A stretch of DNA of 64,000 bases, from NCBI GenBank assembly GCA_029379385.1, contig CM055609.1, positions 5,022,001-5,086,000 of the forward strand, in the 5' to 3' direction. Positions 50,501 through 59,500 of the stretch are shown here, piece by piece. The notes beneath the pieces are model-generated. The model made no database searches, was not told the DNA's origin, and was given only the letters and a program-made list of their open reading frames with translations. Source of the stretch: Quillaja saponaria (Eukaryota > Streptophyta > Magnoliopsida > Fabales > Quillajaceae). Within the stretch, counting starts at the first letter, position 1; each line of letters opens with the position of its first letter. A program made the translations under genes and the position numbers.

Positions 50501-53500
50501 TTCCGAGTTAGGTCACGAACTCAAAAGAGGCAAAATAGACCTCTGAAACCGCAGCAGATGGAGACGAAAACCTGGGGGTTTTGTTCGTCTTCTCGAGGCG
50601 AATCTGCCTGTGGTCTTCAATCCTGAAAAAGTCGCCGGAAAGTGCCGTACACGGCGGCGCCGGCGCCGGTCAACGGCGGCTCTGCGGCGGTCAACGGAGG
50701 TCCTAGCAGAGATTAGGGTTTTGGCTCTGATACCATGATGAGTTGAGTGAATCAAAGTATATTCATCATATTCAAAGTATGTACATCCTAGTATATATAC
50801 TAGACAAGGGTTATTACCCAAACACCCTTATTACCCTTAACACACATACACAACACCAAGGAATGACTTTTACATCAAAACTCCAAAAAAGAGAAGCAAA
50901 CTTCATTGCAACTTTATCAACTTGAAGCTCTTTAGTCTTTGAAAGCCAAGTAAAGAATTTCTCAATTTATTAGCAAACATCTCCCAGCATACATTGGTAT
51001 CCCCACACAATATAATAGGGCAAAAAACTAAACCAACAAGACCATTGCCAGATCAAAGTTAGATACTGCAATAACGAGAACTCCATTTTGTTTTCTTTTG
51101 CACTTTTTCATCTCAAAATGCCTATGTAAATGAAAGTGTTAATTTCAGAGAGAGCATCAAAAGTGACTATCTAGCTGCAACATGAGAAAGGGAATTTTAA
51201 AAGCAAGTTTATTCATCAGCATTCCCGATTTTAATTTTGGCAATGAAGTGCAACAAACAGGAGAAGAGAAAGTTATATTATCTCAAACCAAATCATCGCA
51301 AACAATAGCATATTAGTTATACTGATAATCTTATAGGAGAACATGATTGCTTCTTTTTCTTAAGTGAAATCTTGTTAGAAGGAGACTCCAAGAGGCACAA
51401 ACCTTGTCCTGCAAGCTATGCAGATAGAATCTTAAATTAACTGGACAAGAAATACCAACTATCACCTTCACATGCAGAATAGACCATGATTGAAATTGCA
51501 ACTACCCAGTTGCTACAAGATTAAAAGAAAATAGGAAATACCATATTACAATGTTCCAAGGGTTTCCAGAAGATTCAATATGAATAAAGGATGGATCTCT
51601 GCTACAAGATTAAAAGAAAATAGGAAATACCATATTACAATGTTCCAAGGGTTTCCAGAAGATTCAATATGAATAAAGGATGGATCTCGAACCTTAAAAA
51701 AAGTCTTCTCTGGCCTACCGTAAAGCTCTTCAGAGTAAGGGTTCTCCCAGGCCAGCATGGTTATGAAAATCAGTCTCTGGAATGCAGGCTCCTGTAAATA
51801 TCAAGATTGTCCAAAAATAAGCATAGTCTGTCTACATTTTCCCCAAAATTACAGTATTTAATGAATAAATAAGCTGGACAGTACCAAAAAAAAGAAGAAG
51901 AGGAAAGAAGCAGCTCATAAGAGAAGTGGTCAACACGATATTTTCCTTTGTAAGGTTTACTATCAGCATTTCTTTCATTTACCACCATTGTATTCCTTTA
52001 TCAAAATGTAAGCTATCTCAGAGTACATGTGGGAAACCCAAGAATACCATACCTTGTGTATACTTTAAAATGAAGCACAATACATTGTTGGCATGAAATT
52101 AATAGTGCCAACTACCACAGTATTGACCAAAGATGGCATGAGTAGCGGCTATATTCTGATAAAAGAGTACAAATACTTTAGAACCAAGGAATATATTCTC
52201 AGACTACGAGATCAGTAAAAAAGACACAGTTTTACATTAGAACTACCCCAGCCAACTCTTTCACTGGTCTAAGGATCATTAAAAATGTTTACAGTTTCAG
52301 GAAGAATAACAAATACAAATAAAATATAACCATCAGTGAAACATCAATAATAATTTAGATGAGCTCTCAACTTCTCCTGTCTCCCATTCTTATTTTCTTT
52401 TGGTCAGAATACCAGATTAAAGGCTCTGATATGCTAGAATCACTGGGCTACAGATATAAATAAGATGTGGCACAAAAAAAGAAGAAACAATGGGAGGCTC
52501 AGGTTCCACTTCAGAAAGTTATTGTCTTTGATACCAACAGAAATGGAGCATCTTTTACTCCTCTTGTGGGTGTGTGAAATAAGGCTCGACTTTTGAAGCA
52601 ATGAATTGTTGGTTTCAACGAGAAAGTGTTGAATAGAAAATAAGAGAGAATCGTTTGTGGTGGTTTGGTCATATCCAACATAGCCCAGTGGATACGTGGT
52701 TAGAAGAGGTGACTTCTGCAGGTGGACAGGGTTAAACGAGGTAGAGGGACACCAAGAATTATATGGGGAGAAGTTCTTGAGAAGGATATGATTGCTTTGG
52801 ACGTCACTTAGATCACTGCGAATGGAGGAAAATTATTCATAGCCAGCTCCAACTAGTTTAGAATTTAAGGCTTAGTTGTGTTGAGTTTCAAGGAGAAAGT
52901 GTTCATTCAAAACTGAGAACATATAGAAGTTTCCACTGAGTTCCATATTGATCCCAAGAAAATATGGAAAACCTCCTATTGCATGATATCATATCAGATG
53001 GCATTTTAATCCTTGCATATTAGTCTCATCTTAAACAACGATAAGGGAGAAAAAAATAAGAGTAAAAGGAATTTTAAAGTCATAGTTGCGATGTGTTGTA
53101 TATGTGTGTTAAGGTGTAATAAGGGTGTTTGGGTAATAACCCTTGTCTAGTATATATACTAGGATGTACATACTTTGAATTTGATGAATATACTTTGATT
53201 CACTCAACTCATCATGGTATCAGAGCCAAAACCCTAACCTCTGCTAGGACCTCCGTTGACCGCCGCAGAGCCTCCGTTGACCGCTGCAGAGCCGCCGTTG
53301 ATCGGCGCCGGCGCCGCCTTGTACGGCACTTTCCGGCGACTTTTTCAGGATCGAAGACCACAGGCAGATTCGCCTCGAGAAGACGAACAAAACCCCCAGG
53401 TTTTCGTCTCCATCTGCTGCGGTTTCAGAGGTCTATTTTGCCTTTTTTGAGTTCGTGACCTAACTCGGGATTCTTCAATTCCGGCCGTGTTAAGCAGCTG

Positions 53501-56500
53501 TCTCCCTCTTTCAGGCCCTCGGTGACTTCGAGTGGAATAGGAGAGGGGATTTCGAGGGTTGCTTGGGAGGAAAAACCTGGTTTTTTGGAGAAAGAGCTCA
53601 CAGACCCGATTCTCCTAGGTGCGGGTACTGTTTCTCGAATCTGTTTGGATGATCTTGTTGCCTGCAGGTACTTCTGAGTTCTGGGTAGTGTTCTGGAGGT
53701 ATTGTTGAGAGGGTTGGGTGTTTTGTTGATCGTGTGGGTGGTGGGTGTTGAGTTCTCTGTATTTTAGTTCATCCAGTGCTGGTTTTCTTTGCTGATTTCT
53801 CTACTTAAGCATGTCAAAGGAAGTTGTTAGTCCTGGGAATGGCAGTAGTGGGAGTAGGAGTAGAGTTGGAATCTCTAACGATAATCCTTCCCTCTAAATT
53901 AGCCCGATGAAGTTTGATGGAAACAATTTCTTGGCTTGGTCTCGCTCGTGCCTATTATTTATTCAGGCACGTGGGTTGTATGGTTATGTTATTGGTAGCA
54001 AAAGTAAACCAGCTGATGGAGATCCATTATTGGAGTCATGGATTTCGGAAAACTCCTTAGTGATGTCGTGGTTGATTAACTCTATGCAACCACAAATCTC
54101 CCGTGGTTACTTGTTACTTGATTCTGCTGATATGATGTGGACAGCTTTGTGCCAAACTTATTCTCAAGTTGGAAATGATATTCAAGTCTTTGAGCTTAGG
54201 AAGAAGCTCCATGAGACTAAGCAAGGAGAATTGACTATTGCTCAGTACTTTGCTGAACTGAGTGGTTTATGGCAAGAGTTGGATTACTATCAGGAGTATC
54301 AGCCAGTACATCCTACGGATGCAGCTTCTTACAAGAAAGTGGTGGATAAGGAGAAAGTGTATGATTTCTTGGCTGGACTTAATCTTGAGTATGATCAGAT
54401 TAGAGTTCAGGTTTTGGGAAGAGATCCTTTTCCAAATCTGAGGCAGACATATGCTTATGTACAACAGGAGGAGAGTAGGAGGATAACTATGCTTCATGTA
54501 GTAACTCGTGAGAGATCTGCAATGGTAGCAACTCCTATTCCGAAAGAATCTAAAGGAGTGCATACTAGAGGGATTGAGATTGCAAGGGGTAATGATAAGG
54601 ATGACTTGCAGTGTGATTATTGTGGTAAGACTCGTCATACTAGAGACACATGTTGGAAGTTACATGGTCGTCCTACTAGAGGCAGAGGTGGCAGGTTTGT
54701 AGGACCGCCTAGATCACGAGCTCATGTCTCTGACACTGTTGAGTCATCACCTTCTACAGAATCAAGTGCACTTAATCCTGAAGAAATGCAGCATCTTAGG
54801 CGTCTGATGGCAAAACTTGATGGTTGTCCTTCCACTTCAGCTGCATCTTCTCATCATGCCCCTTCTCATCATGCCCTTGGCACTCATTCCACCACAGATT
54901 CAGAGCCTTGGATCATTGATTCTGGAGCCTCCGACCATATGACTGGTACTTCAAGAAATTTTTCTACTTATTTCCCTTGTTCTGGTAAAGACAAGGTGAG
55001 GGTAGCCGATGGCTCCTTGTCCACTATTTCTGGGAAAGGTTCTATTCAGTGCACTCCTACCTTACCATTGTCTTCTGTTCTTCACATTCCTAAATTTTCC
55101 ATGAATCTCTTGTCAATTAGCTCAATCACTAGAAACTTAAATTGCCAAGCTATATTTGATTCTTGTTGTTGTAAATTTCAGGAACTGGGAACAGGAAGAA
55201 CGATTGGCTATGGTAAAGAGCAAGATGGGCTATACTTATTGGAATATGGTCCTAGTATTTTGGCAAACACAGTTGACACAGTTGCTTCTAGTCAATCTCT
55301 TCAGAGTAGTGCTTCTATTACTTCTCAACAGCAGTTAGTTCAGTGGCATCGCCGTTTAGGACACCCATCTTTTTTGGTTCTAGGAAACATGTTTACAGAC
55401 TTACTTAAGCATTGTACTATGAACAATTTGCTATGTGATGCCTGTGAATTTGCTAAACATAAGCGTGCTTCTTATCTTTTATTGAATAATAAAAGTACTA
55501 CTCCTTTTGCTCTTATTCACTCTGATGTTTGGGGTCCTAGTCGTGTTGTATCTTTATCTGGTTACAAGTGGTTTGTTACATTCATTGATTGTTTTAGTCG
55601 CACTACCTGGGTGTACTTATTGCGTGCTAAAAATGAAGTATTCACTTGTTTTCAGATGTTTCATAAACTTGTCTGTACACAGTTTGATGGTAAAGTTAAG
55701 ATTTTAAGGAGTGATAATGGTACAGAGTATACAGAGGGTGATTTTCAGAAATATCTTCGGGATCATGGCATAATGCATCAAACTAGTTGTGTTGACACCT
55801 CGGCTCAGAATGGTATAGCTGAACGCAAAAATCGACATCTTTTGGAGGTAGCACGGTCCCTCATGTTTACTATGAATGTCCCTAAGGCTTATTGGGGAGA
55901 TGCAGTTCTCTCTGCAGCTTATCTCATTAACCGTATGTCTCTTCGGACTCTTGATTTTAACACCCCTCTGGATGTTCTTCAAGGTAATTGTTCCTTTGTG
56001 GTTCCTCCTAAAGTATTTGGTTGTGTTTGCTTTGTTCATGAGCACGGGAAGAACATCAGTAAGCTTGATCATCGAGCACTGAAATGTATATTTATTGGGT
56101 ACTCTGCCACTCAGAAGGGATACAAATGCTACCATCCTCCTACTAGGAAGACTTATGTTAGCATGGATGTCACTTTTCATGAATCCAATCCTTATTTCTC
56201 CACGACACCTTTTCAGGGAGAGAGTAATAGTGAGGAAGAGGTGTCTTATGGTAGTAAGGGGGAGTGGCTACCTGAGTTGTTAATAGAGGACAGAATGAAA
56301 GAGAAGGAAGATGAAGCAAAACAGGATGAGAGTATACTGGAAGAAGTGAGGAATAATGAGATTCATACGAGGCTAGCAAAGCCGAATTTGCTTAAGTATA
56401 GCCGCAGATGTAGACAACATGGAAAAATAGCCATCGAACCTGCTTTACCTAGCCAAGAGTTCTCTCCAGACCCAGCTTCCATGCCGGTACATCCTTGTAA

Positions 56501-59500
56501 GTCTCCTGATGCTATTCCTTCTTCAATACACCTCATGATTCTCCTGTCATTGATGATACTAATCTTCCTATTGCAATTAGAAAAGCAGTTAGGACTTGTA
56601 CTCATCATCCTATCTCTAATCATGTCTCATATAAATCTTTGTCTCCATCATATAGAGCATTTGTCTCCACTCTGTCTTCTGTGTCTATTCCACAGGATTG
56701 GAAAGAAGCTCTTGCTGATCCTAAATGGGAGGATGCAATGGTTGAGGAAATGAAAGCCTTATCCAAGAATGATACTTGGGAGCTTGCTAGTCTCCCTCAT
56801 GGAAAACGAGCTATTAGTTGTAAATGGGTCTTTACCATTAAGAGAAAAGCTGATGGGACAATTGAGAGATATAAAGCGAGACTTGTTGCAAGAGGATTCA
56901 CTCAAACTTATGGGGTGGATTATCAAGAAACATTTGCTCCTGTTGCCAAGATGAATTCTATCAGAGTTCTTATCTCTTGTGCAGCGAATCTTGGTTAGGA
57001 CTTACAGCAATTGGATGTAAAGAATGCGTTCTTGCATGGAGATCTTGCTGAGGAAGTCTATATGGAGATCCCTCTAGGCTTCTCATGTCAAAAGACTGAA
57101 GGGAAGGTATGTAAGCTGAAGAAGTCCTTGTATGGTCTCAAACAGTCACCCCGAGCCTGGTTTGATAGATTTCAGAAGGCGATGATTTCTTTTGGATACC
57201 AACAAAGCAATGCTGATCACACAATGTTTGTAAAACACTGTCATGGGAGGATTACTATCCTTATTATCTATGTTGATGATATAGTTGTGACAGGTGATAA
57301 CCCTGCAGAGGTATCTAAGTTGAAAAGTCATCTTGCCAAGGAATTTGAAATCAAGGATTTAGGGAAGCTATGTTACTTTCTTGGGATTGAAGTTGCTCAT
57401 TCAGACAGGGGTATCTTTCTATCTCAAAGGCAATATGTCCTTGATTTGCTAGAAAAGACAGGTATGCTTGGATGTAGGCCTGCAAATACACCTATTGAGA
57501 CAAACCACAAGTTACAAAGTGGAGATGGAGAATATGTTGATAAGAGAGATATCAACGACTGGTTGGAATGCTAATTTATCTATCTCATACTCGTCCAGAC
57601 ATAGCTTATACTGTTAGTGTGGTTAGCCAGTTTATGCATGACCCTCGTTCCGACCATTTGGATGCAGTTCATCGTATATTGCGATACCTGAAATCTGCAC
57701 CTGGAAAGGGACTTCTCTTTGAAAACAATAAAAGCCTGAAACTAGAAGCCTATACAGATGCAGATTGGGCTGGATCACTTGATGATAGAAGGTCTACTTC
57801 AGGATATTGCACATTTGTTGGTGGGAACTTAGTGTCATGGAGAAGTAAGAAGCAGACTGTGGTTTCTAGATCTAGTGCTGAAGCAGAATACAGAGCGATG
57901 GCCTACGGGACTTGTGAGTTGTTATGGCTTAAGAAGTTGATGGAAGAGCTCAGATTATCTTGGGAAAAGCCTCTTCTGCTATATTGTGACAATACTGCTG
58001 CAATCAATATAGCACACAATCCAGTCCAGCATGATCGTACAAAACACATTGAAATTGATAGACATTTTATTAAAGAGAAACTAGACTCTCGTCTCATTTG
58101 TATACCATTTGTAAGATCTGAAAGCCAATTGGCCGATATCTTTACAAAAGGACTTAGTAGTTTAGTTTTTCATTCTATTGTTTGCAAGATGGGCATGAGA
58201 GATATTTATGCACCATCTTGAGGGGGAGTGTTGTATATGTGTGTTAAGGTGTAGTAAGGGTGTTTGGGTAATAACCCTTGTCTAGTATATATACTAGGAT
58301 GTACATACTTTGAATTTGATGAATATACTTTGATTCACTCAACTCATCACGATGCATCATGGAATCGAGGCAATATATTGAAAGTTTGTTTTGCTTTCTT
58401 CAGCTGTAATTAGCTTTATACCATTTTTCTATTATATGCACAGAAGTGATTGATCTATATCTCCAAAAAGAATCCACTGTTAGAAGACAAAATAAGGAAA
58501 AAAATTGTAGCCATCTTCTTTAACAGACAAGCGTTCTTTTCTAGACAACATAAAGAATATATATCCTAAGTATATGTCTTTTCCAGACAACGTTCTTCAC
58601 TAAAAAGTAAAAACAAACATATTTTACAGATTGATGGAGATAGAATAAAGCACGATGTATTGAAAGGATCATACCTTGAGAGCAGGATGAAAATCAGAAC
58701 TATTCCTTGACAAGAACCTAAAGCAGCAGTACTCAACCAAATGACGGCCATCGGAGTATACAGATTCAGGAACAAGTGCTTTAAAGATTTGCAGCATTTT
58801 CTTTCCAGTTAATCCATTCATCCTGCATTTCTTAAATTTTAGAAAGTTGAATCATAATTTTGGCATTAGTAAGGCATGAAGAGCTAAGTATACCATACAC
58901 AAGTTAACATGGCTTATACAGTCCTCACCTAAAACTTGTAAAATTAAACATAAGTGTTCAAGAAAAGGAAAACATGTCTTGTATCTTATGTAAAATATCA
59001 AGTGGAAATTAAATCTTCTGATAACCACTATAGCAAGAATATCTCCCATACTGCAAATTCCCTGTTATTCCCAGAATTAACAGAATAATGCATAAGTCCT
59101 GTTTGGAAAACTGCTTTTGTGAAAATAATTACAGAAAGACAAGCGAACTGTATCTCAATATTGAACAGAACATCTATGAAGCGAAAACCATGTTGATTCA
59201 TCAGAACCCATATGTAGAAATTGTAAGGCTGGACAAAAAAGAAAAGAAACTGAAAAACGCAAAATACAAAGAGCCTAAAACTTCTAATCACACTTATTTT
59301 CTTATTTTGTTTGTTGTTGGATTGTCGATTAGGAGAAATTATGTCTACTTTTATATCTCCTTTTTGCCTCATTCTATAGAGGAAGAATATTATTCTTTTG
59401 GATTTTTTTCTTAGAATGAATGGAGAATTCTACCATGAAATAATATATTTTTAACAATGTAGCTCATTTCACAAGAAAACTTGATATTGCCTTTTCTAAT

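Larger units (their letters stand above)
45636..50855 (-). mobile_element. Full-length Ty1/copia retrotransposon A
   Basis: 5,220 bp with two identical 120-bp LTRs (TG...CA ends), a primer-binding site for initiator tRNA-Met, a polypurine tract and a single intact gag-pol ORF. It is flanked by the 5-bp target duplication CCAAG (45631-45635 and 50856-50860). It lies in intron 4 of the DUF639 gene, in the same orientation as the gene. The order protease-integrase-RT-RNase H makes it copia; the lineage was not determined. LTRs this short are unusual for an apparently autonomous copia element. Confidence 0.97.
53094..58349 (+). mobile_element. Full-length but defective Ty1/copia retrotransposon B
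   Basis: 5,256 bp with 121-bp LTRs differing at one base, the same primer site and polypurine tract as element A, and its own target duplication CGATG (53089-53093 and 58350-58354). Same family as A, highly similar throughout, but in the opposite orientation and in the preceding intron (intron 3) of the DUF639 gene, antisense to that gene. Its gag-pol is broken at four places. Confidence 0.97.

Noticed and set aside
50513..50821. 102-codon frame spanning LTR and leader of copia A, with a counterpart at 53129-53458 in B
   Set aside because: It would start at a non-ATG codon within the LTR and runs through the primer-binding site; similarity between copies reflects nucleotide identity only.
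59028..59414. Opposing ORFs of about 110 codons in intron 2 of the DUF639 gene
   Set aside because: Both lie inside a well-bounded intron, overlap each other antisense and show no family features.
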